Assembly (NCBI GenBank): GCA_016764535.1
Contig: JAESRR010000129.1
Location: 1-11,413 of the forward strand
Source of the DNA: Cohaesibacteraceae bacterium
GTDB taxonomy: Bacteria; Pseudomonadota; Alphaproteobacteria; Rhizobiales; Cohaesibacteraceae
Reading direction: 5' to 3'
Length of the DNA: 11,413 nucleotides
Position 1 is the first letter of the stretch. Every line of letters starts with the position of its first letter. The translations under genes and the position numbers were made by a program. The notes beneath the pieces are model-generated. The model was not told the DNA's origin and did no database searches. It saw only the letters and a list, made by a program, of their open reading frames with translations. This document shows positions 1 through 5,966 of the stretch, piece by piece.

Positions 1-174
1 CAAGATAATGCCAGTCAAATTGCAAATGCAACCACAGGTGATTTTAATAGCCAGCGCTCATTGCTTGAGTCTGTCGTAGACTTGAAGGCGAGTGTTGTAC
101 AGATACAAGCTTCTATGCAGGTGGTAAAAGCGCTGGATAATGCATTAGGCACATTACTGGATGTAAAAGCCTAA
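1..174 (+). CDS. 3' end of a putative flagellar rod/hook-type protein (partial)
   Basis: The frame is open from base 1 to a TAA at 172-174, giving the last 57 residues of a protein that begins outside the window. The tail reads SLLESVVDLKASV, then QVVKALDNALGTLLDVKA. This has the pattern of the flagellar basal-body rod C-terminal domain: an amphipathic helix, then a 'K(V/T)xDxxxGTLLD' ending, as found at the end of FlgC/FlgG/FlgK-like axial proteins. That domain mediates helix packing in the rod, hook or hook-junction. The preceding residues (QDNASQIANATTGDFNSQR) are Asn/Thr/Ser-rich and look like a linker. Identification rests on the motif pattern alone. A small uncharacterised motility protein with the same C-terminal helix is an alternative. 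It converges on the response regulator gene, whose stop lies 22 bases away. Confidence 0.5.
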   Translation, partial: QDNASQIANATTGDFNSQRSLLESVVDLKASVVQIQASMQVVKALDNALGTLLDVKA

Positions 175-192
175 TATTGTTGATATCTACGT

Positions 193-218
193 AGTCTCAA
201 GCCTTTATTAGACTTTTT
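193..218 (+). terminator. weak candidate terminator after the partial flagellar-type gene
   Basis: Plus-strand AGTCT (193-197) can pair with AGACT (210-214), followed by a T-rich run (TTTTTATTTT) from 214. The stem is only 5 bp with a 12-base loop, and it overlaps the last codons of the opposing response regulator gene. The placement between convergent genes fits a terminator, but the stem is too short to be convincing. Confidence 0.2.
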
Positions 219-562
219 ATTTTGTTTAATAGTTCTTCAGGTTTGGGTGGCTTAATGACATAATCGCTTGCGCCCTGGCGTTTGGCCCATACTTTATCGG
301 TTTCCTGATCTTTAGTGGTAAGCATGATGACCGGGATATGTTTTGTGTCGGGATTAGTAGTAATTGACCTTGTTGCCTGAAAACCATTCATCTCTGGCAT
401 GACCACATCCATAAGTATTAAATCAGGGTTGTCATTCATTGCTTTTTGAATGCCGTCTGCACCATTTTCAGCTTGAATCACTTCATACCCCGCTGCTTGT
501 AATATTTTAGTCGTGCCCGATAGAATCGTGGGAGAATCATCGACGACGAGGATTGTAGCCAT
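197..562 (-). CDS. PilH-like single-domain response regulator (CheY superfamily)
   Basis: This is a stand-alone receiver domain of 121 residues with no output domain. The acidic pair is D8/D9, the phospho-acceptor is D52 in LILMDVVMP, the switch Thr is T82/T83, and the conserved lysine is K104 in VIKPP. The segment TTKDQETDKVWAKRQGA is characteristic of PilH, the retraction-side receiver of the Pil-Chp twitching system in Pseudomonas, rather than of CheY. NGFQATR after the phosphorylation site also matches PilH. Such proteins act in the cytoplasm as phosphorylation-controlled partners of motility motors or as phosphate sinks. No histidine kinase or type IV pilus gene is visible in the window, so its partner is unknown. 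The start is supported by AAGGT six bases upstream of ATG (569-573). It is convergent with a putative flagellar gene and divergent from the MBL hydrolase. Confidence 0.9.
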   Translation of the reverse strand: MATILVVDDSPTILSGTTKILQAAGYEVIQAENGADGIQKAMNDNPDLILMDVVMPEMNGFQATRSITTNPDTKHIPVIMLTTKDQETDKVWAKRQGASDYVIKPPKPEELLNKIKSLIKA

Positions 563-606
563 AGTATTACCTTGTTATATTGTCTGTAAATGTGTTTTCT
601 TACCGT

Positions 607-612
607 AGTATA
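607..612 (-). promoter_or_regulatory. candidate -10 element for the PilH-like regulator gene
   Basis: Read on the minus strand, the 76-base divergent spacer contains TATACT about 45 bases upstream of the regulator's ATG, at a plausible distance for a short leader. No good -35 hexamer is visible 16-18 bases further upstream, so this is a one-element match only. Confidence 0.25.
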
Positions 613-638
613 GACGGCTTTATCTGTTTCTGGCTGGT

Positions 639-1463
639 ATGCGTTTTACAATTCTTGGATGTGGCTCATCACCCGGGGTTCCGCGTATCGGGAATGACTG
701 GGGTGCATGCGACCCAAATAATCCATTAAATCGACGCTCCAGATGTTCTCTGTTGGTTGAAAAACTGGATGCAGGAAACAAGACTACGGTGCTTGTTGAT
801 ACCGGGCCGGATTTTCGTGAACAGGCACTCGAGCATAACCTCTCCTGGGCCGATGCTGTATTGTACACGCACTCACATGCGGACCATACGCATGGCATAG
901 ACGACTTACGCGGATTTGTCATCAGCCAGCGTAAAAAGGTTGACGTCTATTATGACGAACCAACCGGCAAACGTCTAATGGATGCATTTGGCTATTGTTT
1001 CAAAACTCCCGAAGGCAGCAATTATCCACCCATACTAAACGGACACTTGATTAGTCCCGATCAAAAACTACAAATACATGGTTCAGCCGGCTCGATCAAA
1101 ATCCAGGTCTATGAACAGACACATGGAGACATAAATTCTCTGGGATTTCGTTTTGGGCGATTTGCCTATTCAAGCGACATCAGCAGCCTGCCGGAAAAAT
1201 CCTTTTGTGCCCTGCAAGACCTTGATGTTCTGGTTCTTGATGCGCTGCGTTACATACCGCATCCAAGTCATTTTTCTGTAGATGAAGCCATCGCATGTTC
1301 TTTGAGGCTCAAACCCAGGCTTACAGTCTTAACCCACATGCATATTGACCTGGATTATAAAAAACTAAGCCGCGAACTGCCAGCCAACATAATCCCGGCC
1401 TTTGACGGCATGATATTTGAAACTGAAAATGATTTGTCCGAGTGTAAGCTCATTGGATTATAG
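639..1463 (+). CDS. MBL-fold metallo-hydrolase, PhnP/COG1235-like
   Basis: A 274-residue protein of usual length for the PhnP-like branch of the metallo-beta-lactamase superfamily. The N-terminus MRFTILGCGSSPGVPRIG is typical and fixes the start, although no clear Shine-Dalgarno sequence precedes it. Metal ligands are visible: THSHADH (H78, H80, D82, H83), H162 in QTHGD, D180 in YSSDIS, and a late histidine in LTHMHID (H233/H235). The HPSH segment (about 208-211) also matches the family. PhnP itself is a phosphodiesterase acting on 5-phosphoribosyl 1,2-cyclic phosphate. Many alphaproteobacterial homologues sit away from phn genes and have no proven substrate. Nothing here suggests a phosphonate operon, so only a Zn- or Mn-dependent phosphodiesterase-type hydrolase can be inferred. 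It is transcribed alone and divergently from the response regulator. Confidence 0.88.
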   Translation: MRFTILGCGSSPGVPRIGNDWGACDPNNPLNRRSRCSLLVEKLDAGNKTTVLVDTGPDFREQALEHNLSWADAVLYTHSHADHTHGIDDLRGFVISQRKKVDVYYDEPTGKRLMDAFGYCFKTPEGSNYPPILNGHLISPDQKLQIHGSAGSIKIQVYEQTHGDINSLGFRFGRFAYSSDISSLPEKSFCALQDLDVLVLDALRYIPHPSHFSVDEAIACSLRLKPRLTVLTHMHIDLDYKKLSRELPANIIPAFDGMIFETENDLSECKLIGL

Positions 1464-1878
1464 AGGTTATGAACACTACATGCCCGCTCAGGATTGAATT
1501 TTAGTTCCATAATATTACTTATGCGACTTAAATGATGGCAGAGTTGGTTGGGAAGAGGCGCTTGTTGCTATTGTCCCCCAGGGGCAGGCCAAATATATTC
1601 CGGGGAAAACAGCCACGTTTTTATTGGATTTTTCAATGGGTTCAAAGAACGAAGAGATTGGGCTGATATTGAAACCATATTGATGAGAATGTGCATCAAG
1701 AGAAAATGAAAGACAGGTCTGTTGGTATTGAACCTCAGTGTAATACCTGACGGCAGTTCCGCCATCCTGTATCGGAACTTGCGATTTGCCAGGAACAATA
1801 CGGTAAAATAGTGCCTCACACAGCATTATTATGCTGACGGTATCACACACAGTATAATATGTAAAGAAAAATATTTCA
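1464..1878. other. 415-base stretch without a convincing gene; possible gene remnant
   Basis: No recognisable gene lies between the MBL hydrolase stop and the stop of the FAD oxidoreductase. On the plus strand, 1513-1683 is open for 56 codons. It gives a protein-like sequence including WEEALVAIVPQGQAKYIPGK and NEEIGLILKPY, but it begins just after an in-frame TAA and has no usable start codon. That fits the 3' piece of a decayed or frameshifted gene. On the minus strand, 1515-1850 is open for 111 codons from a GTG with no good ribosome binding site, rich in Ser, aromatic residues and Cys, and matching no family I know. These frames cannot all be real, and coding status cannot be decided from one sequence. 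AT-rich bases at 1851-1878 include a TATAAT at 1853-1858 without a matching -35. Confidence 0.4.
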
Positions 1879-3027
1879 TTATTGCATTTTTTTCAAATGA
1901 TCATCTAATTCAAAGGATATCGGTAGGCTCAGGCGCGAATTCTGCTTCCCTTGCATCATTGCACTCACATAGTCGGCTATTTCATGGCAAATTCCAAAAC
2001 TGATTTTGAATCCACCCGTGGATACGTAAATATTTGTATATCCCGGAATTTGTCCAATAGCCGGTTCTCGTTCAAAACATTTTGGTCTTACACCACCCCA
2101 GCGTTCAATTTCGGTTGCCCGGGATTCAAGCCAGGGACAAAGATTGATGGCTTTTTTCTTTAGCTCCTCACAAATCTCATCCGTTGTTTGGGGTTCTGTC
2201 CAGTTTTTTTCTGATGAGCTGCCCACAGCAACCGTGCCGTCATCATGAGGTACGATATAAATACCGTCGTCATATAGAATGAAAGGCAGTTGTGGTTGTG
2301 CGTGATCATTGTATCGAAAACGAAGCCCCTGCCCCTTGATACCAAGACCAATATTAATTTTGAACATGTTTTTTAACAATGAAAATGTTTCATATCCAGC
2401 GGTCAATAATAATTGAGCGGCCGCCAGATTGAAGGTTTCACCGTTCTTGCGTGTCAAAATTTTTTCTTGCTTAAATGAAATGAATTCACATTCATCGATG
2501 ATTTTAACACCAAGCTGGATACACATTTTTGTCAAAGCCGTACAATACCGACGCGGGTCAATTCTGGCAGATAGATTATCGCTCATGGTTCCATAGATAC
2601 AGCGATCTGCCCGTATCCAGGAACTGTGGTATTTTTTGGGATGATATTGTTGAGCATACCCGGTGTTTTCTGTGTCCCAAATTTTCAGACTGGCCTCCGC
2701 GCGCTCAATGGAGTGCTTGACCATGTGATCAAAGGGGACAGGAATTACGCGACCTGTTCTGTGGTAGCCAGTATTATGGCCAGTATTTTCCTCGACTTCG
2801 GATATCCAGTCGGGAAGTGAAAAATGGGCGGACAATTGATAGGATTTCTTGTCATTCCATCTGGTCGGCATGTGCGGCATTATAGCGCCCAGGATGCCAC
2901 CACTGGCACCCCGGCCTGTTTTGCTCTTTTCAATCAGAACAACATTGGCACCGGATTGCGCAAGTTTAATGGCGCTGGAAAGGCCAAAGACCCCTGCTCC
3001 AACAATGGCAATATCATATGTATTCAT
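1879..3027 (-). CDS. FAD-dependent oxidoreductase, DAO (D-amino-acid/glycine oxidase) family
   Basis: A 382-residue cytoplasmic flavoprotein with the DAO-family layout. The N-terminal Rossmann motif is IVGAGVFGLSSA (GxGxxG at G10, G12, G15), with E33 ending the second strand (VVLIEK) to hold the FAD ribose. ASGGILG (about 41-47) is the usual second FAD contact. A C-terminal FAD-binding segment, VSTGGFKISFGICHEIA, follows the ERWGGVRP region typical of the family. Relatives oxidise D-amino acids, glycine, sarcosine or similar secondary amines. The substrate cannot be read from the sequence. The start at MNTYDIAIVGAG is set by the FAD motif. No strong ribosome binding site precedes it. Instead an 11-codon frame (3024-3059) ends in TGA overlapping the ATG as ATGA. 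The gene is divergent from mazG across 216 bases and tail-to-tail with the MBL hydrolase, so it is probably monocistronic. Confidence 0.85.
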   Translation of the reverse strand: MNTYDIAIVGAGVFGLSSAIKLAQSGANVVLIEKSKTGRGASGGILGAIMPHMPTRWNDKKSYQLSAHFSLPDWISEVEENTGHNTGYHRTGRVIPVPFDHMVKHSIERAEASLKIWDTENTGYAQQYHPKKYHSSWIRADRCIYGTMSDNLSARIDPRRYCTALTKMCIQLGVKIIDECEFISFKQEKILTRKNGETFNLAAAQLLLTAGYETFSLLKNMFKINIGLGIKGQGLRFRYNDHAQPQLPFILYDDGIYIVPHDDGTVAVGSSSEKNWTEPQTTDEICEELKKKAINLCPWLESRATEIERWGGVRPKCFEREPAIGQIPGYTNIYVSTGGFKISFGICHEIADYVSAMMQGKQNSRLSLPISFELDDHLKKMQ

Positions 3028-3243
3028 TGATTTGGAAGTTTCGTTGCTCTGATTTTCATTTCATGCGATGACCTGCATATGAACCTAAATTATCTACCAG
3101 GCAACTCTTTTTCGTGGCCACCAGAGACTGGCCATTTGTGCAGGATATTTGCTTACATTTCCAAAGGCCGGTTTCCGAATGAAAATACTTAATTCGACAC
3201 TTGATTTGATGCTATTGAAGCCAATTCTCAGGTTCAAAAAGTA
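3028..3243. other. divergent intergenic spacer between FAD oxidoreductase and mazG
   Basis: This 216-base spacer must hold the promoters for two diverging genes, but no pair of -35/-10 hexamers stands out on either strand. It contains two copies of the palindrome TGGCCA (3115-3120 and 3129-3134) that could pair as a hairpin with an 8-base loop or bind a protein. A 37-codon plus-strand frame (3079-3192) has an ATG but no Shine-Dalgarno and no family resemblance, and is probably chance. Confidence 0.35.
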
Positions 3244-4080
3244 ATGCAACATCCCTCTCCCTCCAGAGAAATAGCTGTTCTCATCGAGATTATGCAGCTG
3301 TTACGTAACCCTGAAACAGGATGCCCCTGGGATATCAAACAAAGTTTTTCCAGTATTGTTCCCTACACAATAGAGGAAGCCTACGAAGTCGCCGATGCCA
3401 TCAAACGGGACGATATGGATGATTTGTGTGACGAGTTAGGTGATTTGCTTTTGCAAGTCGTCTTCCATGCGCAAATGGCAAATGAACAAGACAGTTTTGA
3501 TTTTTCAGATGTCGTGCATGCAATTACCCAAAAATTGATTAGACGACATCCCCATGTATTTGGTGGTCCAAGAGCAGAAGATGGCGATGTCGTAAAAAAT
3601 CAATGGGATGAAATTAAGGAAGAGGAAAAAATACAACGTCAATTACGCAGAAAGGACAAGGGATTACCTCGTGAAGAACTTTCCTGGTTGTCATCAGTGC
3701 CGACAAATATGCCGCCGATGACAGAAGCCATGAAAATGCAACAAAGAGCCTCAAAAGTCGGTTTTGACTGGAACGATCCAAAGGCAGTCCTGAGTAAACT
3801 TCGAGAAGAAGTCGATGAAATCGAGACCGAGGTGAATGTTCTGGATCACGCAAATAACCGGGATAATATTGAATCTGAAATCGGAGATGTGCTATTTGCA
3901 GCAGTTAATCTGGCCAGACATTTCGACCTCGATCCGGAACAAGCAATGCAAAAAACCAATAACAAATTTCGCAAAAGATTTGGTTTCATTGAAAACGAAC
4001 TGGAAAAACAGAATAGATCTCTTGCAGATGCCAGCCTCGATGAAATGGAAATTTTATGGCAGAAGGCGAAATCTGAATAA
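3244..4080 (+). CDS. mazG: MazG nucleoside triphosphate pyrophosphohydrolase
   Basis: MazG hydrolyses (d)NTPs to the monophosphate and pyrophosphate, removing damaged nucleotides and, in E. coli, lowering ppGpp effects. The 278 residues carry two tandem MazG domains, as in the E. coli enzyme (about 263 residues). Domain 1 has GCPWD (26-30), EEAYE (44-48) and DELGDLLL (63-70), giving the ExxE...ExxD Mg-binding set. Domain 2 has KVGFDW (171-176), EEVDE (188-192) and ESEIGDVLFA (210-219). C-terminal NNKFRKRF (239-246) is also conserved. The start is the first ATG of the frame, with only a weak AGG about 11 bases upstream. It is convergent with hflX (44 bases between stops). In many relatives mazG instead follows hflX on the same strand, so the orientation here suggests a local inversion. 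Confidence 0.95.
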   Translation: MQHPSPSREIAVLIEIMQLLRNPETGCPWDIKQSFSSIVPYTIEEAYEVADAIKRDDMDDLCDELGDLLLQVVFHAQMANEQDSFDFSDVVHAITQKLIRRHPHVFGGPRAEDGDVVKNQWDEIKEEEKIQRQLRRKDKGLPREELSWLSSVPTNMPPMTEAMKMQQRASKVGFDWNDPKAVLSKLREEVDEIETEVNVLDHANNRDNIESEIGDVLFAAVNLARHFDLDPEQAMQKTNNKFRKRFGFIENELEKQNRSLADASLDEMEILWQKAKSE

Positions 4081-4085
4081 TACAT

Positions 4086-4113
4086 ACGATCGGATCCAAT
4101 TGGTCCCGATCGT
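4086..4113. terminator. inverted repeat between convergent mazG and hflX; possible bidirectional terminator
   Basis: The arms ACGATCGG (4086-4093) and CCGATCGT (4106-4113) are perfectly complementary. The inner ATCC/GGTC bases allow a little more pairing around an AATT loop. It lies entirely within the 44-base gap between two convergent stop codons, the classic place for a shared terminator. No U-tract follows on either strand, so intrinsic termination is not assured. It may instead act as a transcript-end stabiliser. Confidence 0.5.
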
Positions 4114-4124
4114 TGAAAGTGCAA

Positions 4125-5528
4125 TTATGGTCCTGCAAAAATATCCGGAAATTTTTGCCTCAATTGGCCAACCTGTTTTGAAGAGACCCGAATATTGACC
4201 GTGATCGTCTGGCCATCTTCACTATCCGAGCGCTCCATTACTTCACACGTTTGATAGAGCCAGGCAAGTCGGGCACCATCATAAGTCTGCAGAGTTATTT
4301 CATATGTCTGATGACCGGATGCCAAATGTTTTTCAACATATTCAACCAGCTCATCCAGACCGGTTCCCTTGAGAGCAGAGATCAGGATGGGCGGAGATTC
4401 TGAACGAAGAGCAGCTGATTGTTGCAGGCTTTCCAGTTCATCCGCATCCAGTAGATCTACCTTGTTCCAGATCTCGATAATCCGGGTTGAACTGTCGCTA
4501 TCTTCAATTTTCAGCGATCTAAGGATATCATAAACATCCTCTGCCTGCGCAGTCGTATCCTCATGAGCAATGTCGCGTACGTGGAGTATGAGATTTGCCT
4601 CAAGAACTTCTTCCAGTGTTGCGCGAAAAGCCGCAACCAGATCTGTGGGCAAATCCGAGATAAAACCTACAGTGTCGGACAAAATAACTTCTCTGCCTTT
4701 TGGCAAACAAATTGTCCGTAATGTTGGATCCAGGGTCGCAAAAAGCAGGTCTTCCACAAAAACCCTGGCGTCTGTCAAATAGTTGAACAGTGTAGATTTT
4801 CCAGCATTTGTATAACCGACCAGAGCTACGATCGGGTGAGGCACCTGCTTACGCTGTTTTCGATGAAGTCCTCGCGTACGGCGAACTTTATCAAGATCTT
4901 TTTCAAGTCGGCGGATTTTTTCCTGTAATTGCCTTCTGTCAGATTCGATCTGTGTTTCACCCGGACCGCCAAGAAAGCCAACACCGCCCCTTTGTCTTTC
5001 AAGATGGGTCCAGCTTCTGACCAGCCTGCCTTTTTGATAATTAAGATGAGCCAGTTCCACTTGCAAGCGCCCTTCACTTGTCTGTGCGCGCTCTCCAAAT
5101 ATCTCCAGTATCAGGCCAGTTCTATCCAGTACCTTGGATTTCCATTCCTCTTCCAGATTCCGTTGCTGAACTGGAGTAAGGGTGTGGTCAACAATAACCA
5201 GTTCTATTTTATTCTGCCTGGCAGCAACCGCAATATCTTCAACTTTCCCTTTGCCCAGAAGAGTTGCAGGACGACGGGTATGCACATTCACCAGATGCGT
5301 TTCTATGACATCAAGATTAATTGCCTCTGCCAGACCAACGGCTTCTTCACCCCTTGCTTCGGCAGAACGGCGTAACTCCGTCACGCCGGTGTTAGCGCGA
5401 GCACGCGAATTGGATTTATGCAGGGATGGAATCACCACTAATGTCCGCGTACGCTGAACCTGACGATCAGTTGTCGCCTTTTCGCGTTTCTCCCGGGCAT
5501 TTTCGGCAGTATCAAGAGGATCGGTCAA
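4125..5528 (-). CDS. hflX: HflX, ribosome-associated GTPase
   Basis: HflX is a GTPase that binds the 50S subunit and splits stalled or stress-inactivated 70S ribosomes. The 467 residues show the N-terminal HflX domain with LLGKGKVEDIA (about 90-100) and the helical linker GGVGFLGGPGETQIE (181-195). The G domain follows: G1 GYTNAGKS (238-245), G2 region FATLDPT (263-269), G3 DTVG (285-288), G4 NKVD (355-358) and G5 SALKG (384-388), then a C-terminal domain. The start is unusual. The codon before 5528 is the hfq stop TGA, in the same reading frame. The only ATG/GTG/CTG/TTG start before the conserved RTLVVIP strand is the TTG at 5526-5528. The next candidate, GTG at 5436-5438, would cut into the domain. 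It is therefore probably translated by reinitiation after hfq, with GGA about 8 bases upstream as a weak ribosome binding site. Confidence 0.95.
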   Translation of the reverse strand: MTDPLDTAENAREKREKATTDRQVQRTRTLVVIPSLHKSNSRARANTGVTELRRSAEARGEEAVGLAEAINLDVIETHLVNVHTRRPATLLGKGKVEDIAVAARQNKIELVIVDHTLTPVQQRNLEEEWKSKVLDRTGLILEIFGERAQTSEGRLQVELAHLNYQKGRLVRSWTHLERQRGGVGFLGGPGETQIESDRRQLQEKIRRLEKDLDKVRRTRGLHRKQRKQVPHPIVALVGYTNAGKSTLFNYLTDARVFVEDLLFATLDPTLRTICLPKGREVILSDTVGFISDLPTDLVAAFRATLEEVLEANLILHVRDIAHEDTTAQAEDVYDILRSLKIEDSDSSTRIIEIWNKVDLLDADELESLQQSAALRSESPPILISALKGTGLDELVEYVEKHLASGHQTYEITLQTYDGARLAWLYQTCEVMERSDSEDGQTITVNIRVSSKQVGQLRQKFPDIFAGP

Positions 5529-5783
5529 TCAGTCGTCCGATTTTTCTGCTTCATCACCTGGTTCAAACAATTGAACCGGTTGATTGGGCATAATTGTGGA
5601 AATTGCATGTTTATATACCAGTTGAGAATGCCCATCCCGGCGTAACAACACACAAAAATTATCAAACCAAGTCACGACACCCTGCAGCTTAACACCATTT
5701 ACCAAAAAGATCGTAAGTGGTGTCTTGGTTTTGCGGACATTGTTAAGAAATGTATCCTGCAGGTTTTGGGCCCGATCAGCCAT
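5529..5783 (-). CDS. hfq: Hfq, RNA chaperone
   Basis: Hfq forms a hexameric Sm-like ring that pairs small RNAs with mRNAs and affects mRNA stability. The 84 residues contain the N-terminal helix with QNLQDTFLN, the Sm1 motif [10 protein letters not shown] (26-35), and the Sm2 motif YKHAIST (57-63), whose Y57/K58/H59 line the proximal uridine pocket. F43 in DNF corresponds to the distal/proximal contact Phe of E. coli. The C-terminal tail is short and acidic ([11 protein letters not shown]), as is usual in alphaproteobacteria. AAAGG (5793-5797) lies nine bases before the ATG. The gene is separated from dat by 183 bases, enough for its own promoter, although no clear sigma-70 pair was found. 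It is directly followed, in frame, by hflX. Confidence 0.97.
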   Translation of the reverse strand: MADRAQNLQDTFLNNVRKTKTPLTIFLVNGVKLQGVVTWFDNFCVLLRRDGHSQLVYKHAISTIMPNQPVQLFEPGDEAEKSDD

Positions 5784-5877
5784 TTTTGCTTGCCTTTATT
5801 TTTTTCTTCCCTGGATAGTCATCCAGCTTATTATGCAGCTTATATGGTAACTCATGGAACCAGAACTTTAATATCAT
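5776..5877 (-). CDS. possible 33-residue upstream ORF overlapping the hfq start
   Basis: On the minus strand an ATG at 5877 opens a 33-codon frame ending at TGA 5776-5778, just inside hfq (the two overlap by 8 bases). The product begins [14 protein letters not shown] and ends [10 protein letters not shown], that is, a hydrophobic/aromatic start and a basic tail. I recognise no family. A run of five G lies directly against the ATG, too close for a normal ribosome binding site. If translated, it would deliver ribosomes to the hfq start and could couple or tune hfq expression. A frame of this length can arise by chance, and the basic tail partly reflects the A-rich ribosome-binding region of hfq. 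Confidence 0.25.
   Translation of the reverse strand: MILKFWFHELPYKLHNKLDDYPGKKKIKASKNG
5781..5826 (-). promoter_or_regulatory. hfq mRNA leader: hairpin plus A-rich ribosome-binding region
   Basis: The palindromic hairpin CTGGAT-AGTC-ATCCAG (plus-strand 5811-5826) has a perfect 6-bp stem and 4-base loop. In the mRNA it is followed by GGGAAG and a strongly A-rich stretch to the ATG, including AAAGG at 5793-5797. Repeated A-purine-any triplets are the sequence type bound by the distal face of Hfq. Hfq represses its own mRNA by binding the leader in E. coli. A similar feedback is inferred here, not shown. Confidence 0.35.
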
Positions 5878-5966
5878 CCCCCGATATTTCGCTGGAGACG
5901 ATTGAGCAACCCATAAATGATACGCAAAACATCATTTTTACTCGATCAGAATCAAATACATATAGA

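Noticed and set aside
1853..1858. Perfect TATAAT hexamer on the plus strand
   Set aside because: No -35 is found at suitable spacing, and it would direct transcription antisense into the FAD oxidoreductase gene. The surrounding DNA is simply AT-rich.
3079..3192. 37-codon plus-strand ORF in the spacer before mazG
   Set aside because: There is no Shine-Dalgarno sequence and no family resemblance, and frames of this length are common by chance.
4929..5375. 148-codon plus-strand frame opposite hflX
   Set aside because: It lies wholly inside the conserved HflX coding region on the other strand. Its translation is Cys/Phe/Ser-rich and matches no family, so it is a shadow frame.
5436..5438. GTG as an alternative hflX start
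   Set aside because: It would begin inside the RTLVVIP strand of the conserved N-terminal domain, truncating it. The TTG at 5526-5528 is preferred.
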